A DNA stretch of 63,508 nucleotides from an uncultured Methylophilaceae bacterium (lineage in GTDB: Bacteria > Pseudomonadota > Gammaproteobacteria > Burkholderiales > Methylophilaceae): positions 1-63,508 of the forward strand of contig CAIQFD010000062.1 in NCBI GenBank assembly GCA_903870995.1. The letters are read 5' to 3'. Of this stretch, positions 43,705 to 54,100 are shown in pieces. How positions within the stretch are numbered: the stretch's first letter is position 1; every line of letters starts with the position of its first letter. The position numbers and the translations under genes are program-made. The notes beneath the pieces were generated by a model that was not told where the DNA came from, ran no database searches, and saw only the letters and a list, made by a program, of their open reading frames with translations.

Positions 43705-46700
43705 ATGATTAAAAAATCGCTTATCCGGTCTTATCGAATCGCCTACATGGCGTTAGGAACCCTCGTGTTCTTAGGCCTATTATCGATTATCGTTTTGCGA
43801 TATTTTGTGCTTCCTCACATTGATGACTACAAGCCCAAGATTGTTCAAGGCATTTCACAAGTGCTCGGTCAAAAAGTCGTCATCGGCAATATCTACGCAA
43901 ACTGGGATGGCTTAAATCCACATATTTCTGTGTTTAATGTGGACATATATGACCAGCAAAACCGCGTTGCGCTAAGTTTGGGGCATATCGAGGGTAGCCT
44001 TTCTTGGACGAGCATTCCATTACTCTCTCCTCGCCTTGCATCATTTTCGATTTATCAGCCTGAGCTAACTATCCGCCGCGAAAAAGACGGCACGGTTTAT
44101 GTGGCTGGCGTTTCCATGAGCGGTCCATCCAAGCCAGCGTTTCCTAATTGGCTATTAAGCCAAGCCAAAGTGAATGTGATTGATGCCAACATTGTTTGGC
44201 AAGATGACATGCGCGGCGCACCTGCGTTGAATCTAGACAAGCTTAATTTGCAACTTGAAAATCCCGCGTGGGATGGCCTACGTGGTCGCCATGATTTTAG
44301 TTTGCGCGCAACGCCGTCAGCCGCCACTTCAAAACCTGTTGATATTCGTGGCAAAGTCTTTGGTAAGGATATTGGCCAGATTGAACAATGGCATGGCTCA
44401 GTTTATGCCAAAGTAGAAGGCACAGACATTGCTGCTTGGCGCAACTGGATAGACTATCCGTTTGACTTGCGCGAAGGGCATGGCGCGGCGCAGCTTTGGC
44501 TGAATTTTGCGGATAATCAAATCGAAAGTTTCACAACAGATGTTGCTTTAGATAGCGTGTTGACGCGCTTACCATACAACGGTGTTGAAAATAGCTTTAA
44601 ACATATCGCTGGTCGCCTCAAATGGCTGCGTCAAAAAGATGGTCAAGAGGTTCAAGGCGAAAGCATCAAAATAATCACCTCTGATGACTTGAATATGCGC
44701 AGCGGAAAATTCTCTGTTCGCGAGCGCACTGTTGCGCAAAATAAATTGCTTGAAGGCGATGTGCTCCTAGATGAAATTCAACTGGAAACACTGCATAAGC
44801 TGACGCCTTATTTCACGCTTCCTGCGCATGTCACTGAGGTACTCAATGAAACCGAGCCTTTGGGAAAACTGAGCAAGCTCCATCTGACTTGGCAAAGCAA
44901 AAACGATACGTTACCTAAATACAGCCTGGCGGCTGAATTCGCTAACTTAAGTTTAAACGCTTATCCGAAATTATCTTTACCTGGCTTTACCAACCTCACC
45001 GGCAATGTCGAGCTTGACCAGCATCAAGGCAAGCTTCATTTGTATTCTCAAGCAGCGACGCTTAATTTTGATCGCGCATTCCGCTTGCCACTCCCTGCAG
45101 ATAAATTGATGGGGCAAATCAATTGGCTTCGTAGCGGCGGAAATTTAGATGTAGATGTGAAAAATCTAGCCCTCAAAAGCGCTCACTTCACTGGAGAAGT
45201 CAATGCACATTTCACTTCCGACGGCACCGAAAATCATTATATAGATCTTACAGCGAGCGCATCGAACGTTGATCTCAAATATGGCCGATTCTATTATCCG
45301 AAGAGCATCAGCAAAGATACGGTCGCATGGCTTGATAAGTCGATCTTGTCGGGTCAGGGTGAAAATGTGAAGGTCAAGCTCAAAGGCAATCTTAATGACT
45401 ATCCATTTGCAGATGGCAAAAAAGGGGTTTTCAGAGTCACTGCCGACATCAACAATGCGGCGCTCGATTACACCGAAGGATGGCCAAAAATTGAAGGTAT
45501 TCAACTTGCCATGCTATTTGAAGGCAAACGCATGGAGTTAAATGCGAGCGCAGGTCATTTGCTAGGCAATGAAATTAAAAAAGCAAAAGTCACGATTCCT
45601 GATCTAGAGATCGATGACAATGTGTTAGATGTGGTCGGTGAAACACAAGGCCCTGTGAGTGAAGGGGTGAAGTTCATCAATGCCAGCCCAATTGCTAAAT
45701 TAGCAAACGGCTTTACTGAAAAACTCAAAACCACAGGCAGTGGAAAATTAAACCTAAGCTTGCATATCCCACTCACCAACAGCGATGCAACCAAAGTGAA
45801 AGGCACTTACGCGATTACTAATGGCAGCATGTTGGCAGATAGCATTCCTGAACTCACCAAATTGAATGGCTCGGTTGACTTCACAGACGCCTCTATCAAC
45901 GCAAATAACGTTAGTACCTGGGTGTATGGCGCCCCTGCTCAGTTTAGTGTCGTGACCGATAAAAATCGTACAATTCAAATTACCGCACATGGCCATGCAA
46001 CTGATGCTGGCTTAAGAAAATCATTTGCAGGCTTAGTGCCTAATACAATTATTGGTACCGCAGAATGGTTTGCTAAAGCACAAATCGCTAACAAGCAATC
46101 CGAAGTATCCATACGCTCAAACTTGATCGGCCTCAGCTCCGCGCTTCCAGCACCCTTTGGAAAATCAGCGACTGAGTCAACCACATTGTTGGTTGAGAAA
46201 AAGCCCATTAACGACACGCAAGACGCGATTAAAGTGAGTTTGGGCAATGACATCAATGCAAAATTTATTAGCCTCAATCAAAATGGCGTCACAAAAATTG
46301 ACCGCGGCGACATTGGCATTAAAGTTGCGCCCGATCTCAGCAATCAAAAAGGTATCTCTGTGCATGCCAATCTTGACCACTTGGATATTGATGAATGGTT
46401 AGCCCAACTTGATAAAACAGGAAAAAATGGAGATGCAACTGCTATCAGCATCAACCGCGTAGATCTAACAGCCAATCAGCTCGACCTTTTTGACCGACGA
46501 ATTAATGCGTTAAAAATAAGCGCCCGTGCTAGCGACAATGCTTGGATTATGAATATGAAAAGCACCGAGATTAATGGTGACATCAAATGGAGCCATGAGG
46601 GCAACGGCAAGCTTTCTGGCAATCTTTCATCGCTCATTTTTCCTTCGCCAACGCCTGACGCGCTCAAGAGACCTGCCAACAGCATAGCAAAACAGCTGGA

Positions 46701-47541
46701 TATTAAATATCCAGCGCTAGATATCGCTGCAGATAACTTTGAAATCGGCAATAAAAAGCTTGGTCGTCTGGAATTGCAAGCGAAAGAGCAATTTGGCACT
46801 TGGGGCATCGACAAACTACGTTTATCCACCACCGACGGTGTAATCAACGCCAATGGCGAGTGGAAGAACTGGAAAAATCACCCCAATACCAAATTACGTT
46901 TCAATTGGGAAATTAACGACATGGGCAAAGCGCTCAAACGACTTAATTTTGGCGACGTCATGAAAAGTGGTTCGGGTGAAGTTACCGGGCAAATTAAATG
47001 GGCGGGTAGTCCACATGAGTTCGACATTCCTAATCTTTCAGGCAGTTTGCATATTGACGCTAAAAAAGGACAAATCCTTCAAGTGGAACCAGGCGTTGGG
47101 CGCTTATTTAGCGTACTAAGCCTACAAAACCTGCCCAGACGGCTCACGCTAGACTTTAAAGACCTGTTTAGTAGCGGCTTTACTTTTGACAAAATTACGG
47201 CTGATGTGAACATCGAACACGGCATTTTATACAGCGACAATTTCAAAATGGTTGGCCCAACTGCGCAAGTGGAAATTAAAGGCGAAACCGATTTGGATAA
47301 AGAAACACAACATTTGTATATCAAGGCGAAACCATTTATCAGCGACACACTTTCATTAGCTGCTTTTGCTGGCGGACCTGCTGTTGGGGCAGCGGCTTAT
47401 ATCGCACAAAAAATCCTGAAAGACCCACTCAATAAAATCGCCGAGACGCAATATGAAATCGTCGGTACCTGGAGTGATCCACAAGAAAAAGATAGCAAAG
47501 CAACGCCATCAAACAGCACGCCATCCCCCCTAGGAAAATAA
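43705..47541 (+). CDS. yhdP: YhdP family AsmA-like envelope protein
   Basis: The protein has 1278 residues, as expected for YhdP. A single N-terminal TM (about 14-36, MALGTLVFLGLLSIIVLRYF) is followed by a long periplasmic beta-rich AsmA/TamB-like groove. The C-terminal DUF3971/AsmA2 signatures read SGSLHIDAKKGQILQVEPG, VGRLFSVLSLQNLPRRLTLD, and a terminal helix AGGPAVGAAAYIAQKILKDP. E. coli YhdP helps move phospholipid to the outer membrane. It is followed by a nitrilase-like gene and tldD, a conserved neighbourhood. C-terminal to the fold is a short Ser/Pro tail. Confidence 0.93.
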   Translation: MIKKSLIRSYRIAYMALGTLVFLGLLSIIVLRYFVLPHIDDYKPKIVQGISQVLGQKVVIGNIYANWDGLNPHISVFNVDIYDQQNRVALSLGHIEGSLSWTSIPLLSPRLASFSIYQPELTIRREKDGTVYVAGVSMSGPSKPAFPNWLLSQAKVNVIDANIVWQDDMRGAPALNLDKLNLQLENPAWDGLRGRHDFSLRATPSAATSKPVDIRGKVFGKDIGQIEQWHGSVYAKVEGTDIAAWRNWIDYPFDLREGHGAAQLWLNFADNQIESFTTDVALDSVLTRLPYNGVENSFKHIAGRLKWLRQKDGQEVQGESIKIITSDDLNMRSGKFSVRERTVAQNKLLEGDVLLDEIQLETLHKLTPYFTLPAHVTEVLNETEPLGKLSKLHLTWQSKNDTLPKYSLAAEFANLSLNAYPKLSLPGFTNLTGNVELDQHQGKLHLYSQAATLNFDRAFRLPLPADKLMGQINWLRSGGNLDVDVKNLALKSAHFTGEVNAHFTSDGTENHYIDLTASASNVDLKYGRFYYPKSISKDTVAWLDKSILSGQGENVKVKLKGNLNDYPFADGKKGVFRVTADINNAALDYTEGWPKIEGIQLAMLFEGKRMELNASAGHLLGNEIKKAKVTIPDLEIDDNVLDVVGETQGPVSEGVKFINASPIAKLANGFTEKLKTTGSGKLNLSLHIPLTNSDATKVKGTYAITNGSMLADSIPELTKLNGSVDFTDASINANNVSTWVYGAPAQFSVVTDKNRTIQITAHGHATDAGLRKSFAGLVPNTIIGTAEWFAKAQIANKQSEVSIRSNLIGLSSALPAPFGKSATESTTLLVEKKPINDTQDAIKVSLGNDINAKFISLNQNGVTKIDRGDIGIKVAPDLSNQKGISVHANLDHLDIDEWLAQLDKTGKNGDATAISINRVDLTANQLDLFDRRINALKISARASDNAWIMNMKSTEINGDIKWSHEGNGKLSGNLSSLIFPSPTPDALKRPANSIAKQLDIKYPALDIAADNFEIGNKKLGRLELQAKEQFGTWGIDKLRLSTTDGVINANGEWKNWKNHPNTKLRFNWEINDMGKALKRLNFGDVMKSGSGEVTGQIKWAGSPHEFDIPNLSGSLHIDAKKGQILQVEPGVGRLFSVLSLQNLPRRLTLDFKDLFSSGFTFDKITADVNIEHGILYSDNFKMVGPTAQVEIKGETDLDKETQHLYIKAKPFISDTLSLAAFAGGPAVGAAAYIAQKILKDPLNKIAETQYEIVGTWSDPQEKDSKATPSNSTPSPLGK

Positions 47542-47651
47542 CTTCACAAGTGGGTGCTGCAAAAAAACACACATTTCATAAATATTTAACAATTGCCAAA
47601 TCAGGTATGATGTTAAAAAAATCTAACAAATAACCGCTTTGGAACCACAGC

Positions 47652-48518
47652 ATGGCAATCAAATCACGTGAAAAAAATAACAATCAAGGCAAAGTAGCGC
47701 CTAGTGCTGCAGGTATCGTCAAAATAGCTGGGATACAAATGGCTTCAGGGCCCAATGTATCAGCCAATCTGAGCGAAGCTGAGCGCTTAATTAAAATCGC
47801 CGCAGATCAAGGGGCTAAGCTCATCGTATTACCTGAGTATTTTGCCATCATGGGCATCAAGGACACCGACAAAGTTAAAGTAGGCGAGGCCGAAGGCAAA
47901 GGTCCTATTCAACAGTTTTTATCTAGCACAGCAAAAAAACGTGATGTTTGGATTGTGGCCGGCTCTGTACCACTTCAGTCCGAAAGCAAAGACAAGGTTT
48001 ACAACGCTTGCATGGTTTACAACAACCAAGGCAAGCTTGTTGCGCGTTATAACAAGATTCATTTATTTGGCCTCAATCTTGGCAATGAAAAGTATCACGA
48101 AGAGTCAACCATCATCCCTGGCGATCAAGTCGTCACGGTAGACAGTCCCTTTGGCAAAATCGGCTTATCGATTTGTTATGACTTGCGATTCCCTGAGCTC
48201 TATCGCGCGATGGGCGAAGTGGACTTGATTCTGGTGCCTGCGGCATTTACAGAAACCACAGGCAAAGCCCATTGGGAAACGTTGGTTCGTGCACGCGCCA
48301 TTGAAAATCAGTGCTATGTATTAGCCCCCGCTCAAGGTGGCTACCACGCATCAGGTCGTGAAACGCATGGTGACAGCATGATTGTTGACCCTTGGGGCGT
48401 CGTGCTAGACCGTTTACCACGCGGCTCTGGCGTTGTCATGGCTTCAATGAATCTCGATTATCAAACCAGCTTGCGCAAGAGCTTACCTGCGCTAAAACAT
48501 AAAACCGTTTTTAAGTAA
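47652..48518 (+). CDS. Nitrilase-superfamily amidase (Nit/deaminated glutathione amidase-like)
   Basis: The protein has 288 residues. The catalytic triad is visible: Glu62 in VLPEYFAIMG, Lys135 in RYNKIHLFGL and Cys175 in SICYDLRFPELYR. This pattern and the RYNKIHLF motif place it with Nit1/YbeM-type enzymes, which repair deaminated glutathione. A basic N-terminal extension of about 22 residues (KSREKNNNQGK) precedes the hydrolase fold. It lies 110 bp after yhdP and 97 bp before tldD, so one transcript is plausible despite the hairpin after this gene. Confidence 0.9.
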   Translation: MAIKSREKNNNQGKVAPSAAGIVKIAGIQMASGPNVSANLSEAERLIKIAADQGAKLIVLPEYFAIMGIKDTDKVKVGEAEGKGPIQQFLSSTAKKRDVWIVAGSVPLQSESKDKVYNACMVYNNQGKLVARYNKIHLFGLNLGNEKYHEESTIIPGDQVVTVDSPFGKIGLSICYDLRFPELYRAMGEVDLILVPAAFTETTGKAHWETLVRARAIENQCYVLAPAQGGYHASGRETHGDSMIVDPWGVVLDRLPRGSGVVMASMNLDYQTSLRKSLPALKHKTVFK

Positions 48519-48551
48519 CATTTACTTAAAGCGAATTAGAGATTTTACTTA

Positions 48552-48568
48552 GCGGGGCAATGCCCCGC
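48552..48568 (+). terminator. GC-rich hairpin after the nitrilase gene
   Basis: GCGGGGCA and TGCCCCGC flank a single A (realistic stem 6-7 bp). Only TTCTG follows instead of a T-run, so it is a weak terminator or a processing/pausing element between the amidase gene and tldD. Confidence 0.45.
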
Positions 48569-48615
48569 TTCTGCTATATTGAACGTCTTAACAAGTAACA
48601 AATGAAAGCTTTTGC

Positions 48616-50106
48616 ATGAAACCCGACAACAATACACCAGACACCAAAACAAGCGCTCAAGCCAATCATTTCAGCACAGCGACTGAAACGTTGCTCGACC
48701 CATCGAGCTTAGATGTGCCTGCGTTGCAAGGTGTATTGAACAACATCATGACTCACCATATTGATTATGCTGATTTGTATTTTCAGTACAGCCGCTCAGA
48801 AAGCTGGGGCTTAGAAGAAGGCCAAGTCAAATCAGGCAACTTCAGCATCGATCAAGGCGTCGGCGTCCGAGCAGTCAGCGGCGAAAAAACTGCTTTCGCA
48901 TACTCTGACGATATTAATTTACCTGCCTTACAGCAAGCGGCAAACGCAACGAAAGCCATTGCGGATATGGGCAATGATAGTTTTGAAGCCAATAAAACTG
49001 GTGTCATTCATCGTACCGATGCGCCGCAACTTTATATTCCGCAAGATCCGATTGCTTCACTTAGTGCTGAAGCCAAAGTGAAGTTGTTAGAACGCTTAGA
49101 AACCTATGCGCGCAAGGTAGATCCTCGCATTACACAAGTAATGGCATCGATTGCTGGCGAGTATGAAGTCATCATGGTGGCACGTCACGATGGTGTCATG
49201 GCAGCCGATGTGCGTCCTCTGGTTCGCCTCTCTATTAATGTGATTGCAGAAAGCAATGGTCGCCGTGAGCAAGGCTCAGCTGGCGGTGGCGGGCGTTTTG
49301 ACTATGCCTATTTCACCGATGATGTTTTACAAGATTACGCTGAAAAAGCCGTGCACCAAGCTTTAGTGAATTTAGATGCCCGCCCTGCCCCGGCTGGAAA
49401 CATGACCGTCGTGCTTGGCGCAGGCTGGCCTGGCATTTTGTTACATGAAGCGATTGGACATGGCCTAGAGGGTGACTTTAATCGCAAAGGTAGCTCTGCA
49501 TTTTCAGGAAAAATTGGCCAACGCGTTGCATCAAAAGGCGTGACCGTCGTGGATGATGGCACGATCAGCAATCGCCGTGGATCGCTTAGTTTAGACGATG
49601 AAGGCAACCCAACTCAGCGCACTGTACTTATCGAAGACGGCATTTTACGTGGCTATATTCAAGATAGCTTGAATAGTAGACTGATGGGCATGCCGCTCAC
49701 TGGCAACGCTCGCAGAGAGTCTTATGCACATATTCCTATGCCGCGCATGACCAATACTTACATGCTAAACGGTGACATGCCACCAGAAGAAATCATCAAG
49801 TCGGTCAAAAAAGGCTTATATGCTGCTAACTTTGGTGGTGGGCAAGTTGACATTACCAGCGGTAAATTTGTATTTAGCGCGGCAGAGGCTTACATGATTG
49901 AAGATGGAAAAATTACTTACCCTGTTAAAGGTGCAACACTTATTGGCAACGGGCCGGATGTGTTAACGCGCGTTTCCATGATAGGCAATGATATGGAACT
50001 AGACAGCGGCGTTGGCACGTGCGGCAAAGAGGGACAAAGCGTTCCTGTAGGCGTTGGGCAACCAACCTTAAGAATTGACGGCTTAACTGTCGGCGGAACG
50101 GCTTAA
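48616..50106 (+). CDS. tldD: TldD metalloprotease subunit
   Basis: The protein has 496 residues. The TldD zinc motif HEAIGHG (His277, Glu278, His282) is intact, followed by [15 protein letters not shown]. The C-terminal [20 protein letters not shown] with the preceding Cys is typical of TldD. With TldE/PmbA it cleaves unfolded peptides (microcin B17 leader, CcdA). The tldE/pmbA partner is not in the window. It has a long polar N-terminus (about 35 residues) compared with E. coli TldD (481). Confidence 0.95.
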   Translation: MKPDNNTPDTKTSAQANHFSTATETLLDPSSLDVPALQGVLNNIMTHHIDYADLYFQYSRSESWGLEEGQVKSGNFSIDQGVGVRAVSGEKTAFAYSDDINLPALQQAANATKAIADMGNDSFEANKTGVIHRTDAPQLYIPQDPIASLSAEAKVKLLERLETYARKVDPRITQVMASIAGEYEVIMVARHDGVMAADVRPLVRLSINVIAESNGRREQGSAGGGGRFDYAYFTDDVLQDYAEKAVHQALVNLDARPAPAGNMTVVLGAGWPGILLHEAIGHGLEGDFNRKGSSAFSGKIGQRVASKGVTVVDDGTISNRRGSLSLDDEGNPTQRTVLIEDGILRGYIQDSLNSRLMGMPLTGNARRESYAHIPMPRMTNTYMLNGDMPPEEIIKSVKKGLYAANFGGGQVDITSGKFVFSAAEAYMIEDGKITYPVKGATLIGNGPDVLTRVSMIGNDMELDSGVGTCGKEGQSVPVGVGQPTLRIDGLTVGGTA

Positions 50107-50235
50107 AAGACTGAAGGCTGTTTGGCAAAAAACACAAACTGTGTTTTACTTCGGTTTATGCATTACTCGGTTCATGTATGAATTTTTTATACGCGACTAA
50201 TAAAAGTATTTCTTTGAAAGCGAAGAGGATTAAAA

Positions 50236-50610
50236 ATGGCGACAAACGAAACAAAAACTCCAGCAGCTACAAAACCAGCTGTCGCAAAGAAACCAGCAGC
50301 TGCTAAGAAACCGGTAGCCGCAAAAAAGCCAGCAGTAAAAAAACCTGCAACGCCTAAAACAACTGCGACTAAACCAGCAGCTGCTAAAAAGCCCGCTGCA
50401 ACTAAAACCGTTGCTGCAAAACCAGCGGCCGCAAAGAAACCTGCTGCCGCTAAAAAGCCTGCGGCAAAAAAACCTGCAGCGCCTAAAGCAGCTGCACCTA
50501 AAGTAGCCACACCCAAAGCAGTCGCAGCAACACCAGTTGCGCAAAAAGCTTCGCCAAGCCTAGGTTTGTTTGGCTCAATCGGCGCGTTCTTCAAAAAGCT
50601 ACTAGGCTAA
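50236..50610 (+). CDS. Histone H1-like/AlgP-like PAKKP-repeat protein
   Basis: The protein has 124 residues. Residues about 8-90 are near-tandem KPAAAKKP and PAVKKPA pentapeptide-like repeats, rich in Lys, Ala and Pro, like the eukaryotic H1 tail and AlgP. The C-terminus changes to a short hydrophobic helix (SLGLFGSIGAFFKKLLG). A good SD (AAGAGGA) lies 7 nt before the ATG. Nucleoid binding is expected from composition. The terminal amphipathic helix is unusual and could bind membrane or protein. The gene ends before a strong hairpin. Confidence 0.85.
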   Translation: MATNETKTPAATKPAVAKKPAAAKKPVAAKKPAVKKPATPKTTATKPAAAKKPAATKTVAAKPAAAKKPAAAKKPAAKKPAAPKAAAPKVATPKAVAATPVAQKASPSLGLFGSIGAFFKKLLG

Positions 50611-50630
50611 TCGCTTAAGCTTACATTAAG

Positions 50631-50659
50631 GGGCTAGCAAAAGTTGATTTTGCTAGCCC
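50631..50659 (+). terminator. 12-bp stem hairpin after the H1-like gene
   Basis: GGGCTAGCAAAA (50631-50642) pairs perfectly with TTTTGCTAGCCC (50648-50659) across a 5-nt loop. It lies 20 bp after the stop codon. No long T-run follows beyond TGGTTTC, but the stem itself is A-T closing and symmetric, so it could terminate in either direction. Confidence 0.7.
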
Positions 50660-50744
50660 TGGTTTCACTACCGCGTACTTCAACCATACTTACCAAGCAT
50701 GGGCATTCTTAAAAGTTTTATCATTCGACTTGAAAGGAAAGAAG

Positions 50745-51035
50745 ATGGCCATCAGCAAAACTGAGAAACCAAGCACCACGAAAACCGCAACTGCAAAAAA
50801 ATTAGCACCAAAGAAAGTAGCTGCTAAAAAAGCACCTACTACTAAAACAGTCGCCTCAAAGAAAACTGCCGCAAAAAAAACGAGCACTAAAAAAGTAACG
50901 CAGCCTAGTCCTGAGGCGCTTTACAAGATGACAGAAGTTGCCGCTTATTACATCGCACAAAACAATGGTTTTGCTGGCAATCCAAGCGACTATTGGATGA
51001 TTGCTGAAGCGCAAATTACTTCGCTTTACAAATAA
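50745..51035 (+). CDS. Basic-tailed DUF2934 protein
   Basis: The protein has 96 residues from the ATG at 50745, preceded by GGAAAGAAG. A TTG at 50730 is rejected. Residues 1-55 are a Lys/Thr/Ala-rich disordered tail (KKVAAKKAPTTK). Residues about 60-96 form a DUF2934 module (EVAAYYIAQNNGFAGNPSDY then WMIAEAQI). DUF2934 is a short helical domain of unknown function common in proteobacteria. The tail resembles the H1-like neighbour, so a nucleic-acid-binding role is inferred. Confidence 0.82.
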   Translation: MAISKTEKPSTTKTATAKKLAPKKVAAKKAPTTKTVASKKTAAKKTSTKKVTQPSPEALYKMTEVAAYYIAQNNGFAGNPSDYWMIAEAQITSLYK

Positions 51036-51102
51036 GCCTCACCCAATCAATCGCAAGACCAAATCTATATCTTATTCATAGCCGAGGCCGCTAGGCTACG
51101 GC

Positions 51103-51108
51103 TATAAT
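51103..51108 (+). promoter_or_regulatory. Candidate -10 element for mfd
   Basis: A consensus TATAAT lies 36 nt before the mfd ATG. No good -35 hexamer is present at 16-18 bp, so only the -10 is proposed. Confidence 0.5.
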
Positions 51109-51143
51109 ACGGCTTCTTTACTTATTATGCGTGGCAAGACTTC

Positions 51144-54100
51144 ATGCAGTTTTCCTTAGCCATTCCGGCACAAGGCAGCACAAAAAAAATAGACAAGACA
51201 TGCGCTGGTTTAGATAGCGCGGCCCTTGCACAACTAGCGATTGAGCTTAAAGCCAACAAAAGCAAAACACCGCTTGCCATCATCACTGCCAATGCCTTTG
51301 ATGCGCAGCGCTTACTCGAAGAAATGCCATGGTTTGCCCCTAGCCTAGTTGTCAACCTATTGCCTGATTGGGAAACACTTCCTTACGACCACTTTTCACC
51401 GCATCCTGATTTAATTTCTGAACGTCTATCCACGCTCTATCAAATCAGCCAAAACAATTGCGACGTAGTCATTGTGCCCGCAGGCACAGCCTTAATTCAG
51501 CTGCCGCCAATCGCCTATTTAGCGGCAAATACCTTTATGCTCAAAAAGGGGCAAAGGCTAGACTTAGAGGCCCTTAGAAAACAATGTGCTGAAGCTGGCT
51601 ACCATCATGTGAGTCAAGTAGTCAGCCCTGGGGAGTTTAGTGTACGTGGCGGGTTAGTAGACTTGTTCCCAATGGGGAGCGGCTTACCTTTCCGATTAGA
51701 TTTATTCGATGATGAAATCGAGACCATCCGTACCTTTGATGTCGATACACAGCGTAGCTTATATCCTGTCCCAGAAATTCGACTTTTACCTGCGAGGGAG
51801 TTTCCTTTAGACGAAAAAGGCATCGCACTTTTTAGACAAAATTTCCGTGAGCAGTTTGAAGGAGACCCTTCTAGAAGCCGCATCTATAAAGACGTCAGCA
51901 AAGGCGTTGCGAGCGGCGGTATTGAATGGTATTTACCGCTATTTTTCGAAAAGACGGCTACCCTGCTAGATTACTTGCCTGAACAAACCGTGCTCTGCAT
52001 GCACGGCAATCTGGACAATGCCGCGCAGAGTTTTTGGTTTGAGGCACAGTCTCGTTACCGCCTATTAGCGCATGATGTTGAACGCCCAATTCTCACGCCA
52101 GAAACCTTACTCATTAAAGCGGATGAGTTTTTTAGTCAGACGCATCGCTACCCTCGCCTGACTGTGAATAATGATGGCACCTTGACTGGCCTAACTGAGC
52201 TAGACATCGAAAGGCGCGCCGAAAAACCACTCCATAAATTAGAAGCTTTTATCAAGGGCTTTAAAGGCCGCATACTCATTGCCGCCGAGAGCCTTGGGCG
52301 CCGCGAAACTATTTTACAGCTTCTGACAGACCAGGGAATTAAACCTGCACTTTGTGAAAGCTGGGAAGATTTCAATACCAGCGCTGCCAAGCTAATGCTA
52401 GGCGTCACTACGCTGCATAGCGGCTTTCAATACAAAGACGTGGCGATTATCACAGAAGCCGAGTTATACGCTGCCACAGTGCGTCAGCAACGTCGCCGTG
52501 AGAAAGAAAAAGCCCGAAGTACTGAAGGCATGCTCAAGGACTTGTCCGAGCTACGCGAGAACGACCCTGTCGTCCACGAACAACATGGGGTTGGACGTTA
52601 CCGTGGCCTCATTAACTTAGACTTCGGCGAAGGTGAAACCGAGTTCTTGCTCTTGGAATATGCGGGCGACGATAAGCTCTATGTGCCAGTATCACAGCTA
52701 TTCCTGATTTCACGTTACTCAGGTGGCCCACCAGAATCTGCACCGCTACACAGATTAGGCTCTGGCAACTGGGAAAAAGCCAAGAAAAAAGCACTCAAAC
52801 AAATTCGCGATACTGCCGCAGAATTGCTCAATCTTTATGCACAGCGTGCAGCACGTAAAGGCCATGCTTTTACCTTAAGCCTGCATGACTATGAAACTTT
52901 CGCCGAAGGCTTCCCTTTTGAGGAAACGCCTGATCAGCTTTCTGCGATTGAAGCGGTCATTAGCGATATGCAATCAGGCAGGCCAATGGATCGATTGGTC
53001 TGCGGAGATGTTGGCTTTGGTAAAACAGAAGTGGCCTTACGCGCCGCCTTTGTTGCTGTCATGGGGGGGCGTCAGGTTGCTGTATTAGTCCCAACGACAC
53101 TCCTTGCTGAACAGCATTACCAAAACTTTAGTGACCGATTTGCCGAATGGCCGATTAAGGTGGCTGAAATTTCTCGCTTCCGCACAGCCAAAGAACAAAC
53201 CGAAGCGCTTAAAGGATTAGCTGACGGTAGCATCGATATCATTATCGGCACGCATCGTTTAATCTCAAAAGACGTGAAGTTTGATAATTTAGGTTTGGTC
53301 ATTTTGGACGAAGAGCACCGCTTTGGTGTGCGTCAAAAAGAACAGCTGAAAGCGCTACGTGCAGAAGTCGACGTGCTAACCCTCACCGCCACGCCGATTC
53401 CACGCACACTTAGCATGGCGATGGAAGGCTTGCGTGAGTTCAGTGTGATTACCACGCCGCCACAAAAACGCTTAGCGATTAAAACCTTTGCGACGGACTA
53501 TTCAGAGGGCATTATTCGTGAAGCCGCGATGCGCGAATTCAAACGCGGCGGGCAAGTCTATTTCTTACACAACGAAGTGGATACCATCCACTCTATGCGC
53601 GAAAAGCTAGAACGTATCCTGCCAGAAGCCCGCATCAGCATTGCCCACGGCCAATTACGTGAACGTGAGCTAGAGCATGTGATGCGTGACTTCTATCATC
53701 AGCGCTCAAACTTACTACTCTGTACCACCATTATTGAGACCGGCATTGACGTCCCAACCGCCAACACGATTATTATGAATCGTGCTGATATGTTTGGTTT
53801 AGCACAGTTACATCAATTGCGTGGCCGTGTAGGTCGTTCGCATCACCAAGCTTATGCCTATTTATTAACCGAGCCTAACCGCAAAATTACCCCACAAGCA
53901 CAAAAGCGTTTAGATGCGATTCAGCTCTTAGAAGACTTAGGTGCAGGCTTTCATCTTGCCATGCACGACTTAGAGATCCGAGGCGCTGGTGAATTGCTGG
54001 GTGATTCACAAAGCGGCGAGATGCAAGAAATAGGCTTCCACTTGTATTCAGAGATGCTTTCTCATGCTGTGAAGCGTTTGAAAGAAGGCAAAGAACCTGA

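Noticed and set aside
50187-50594. Minus-strand Gly/Phe/Cys-rich ORFs opposite the H1-like gene
   Set aside because: Low-complexity shadows of the Lys/Ala/Pro codons on the plus strand.
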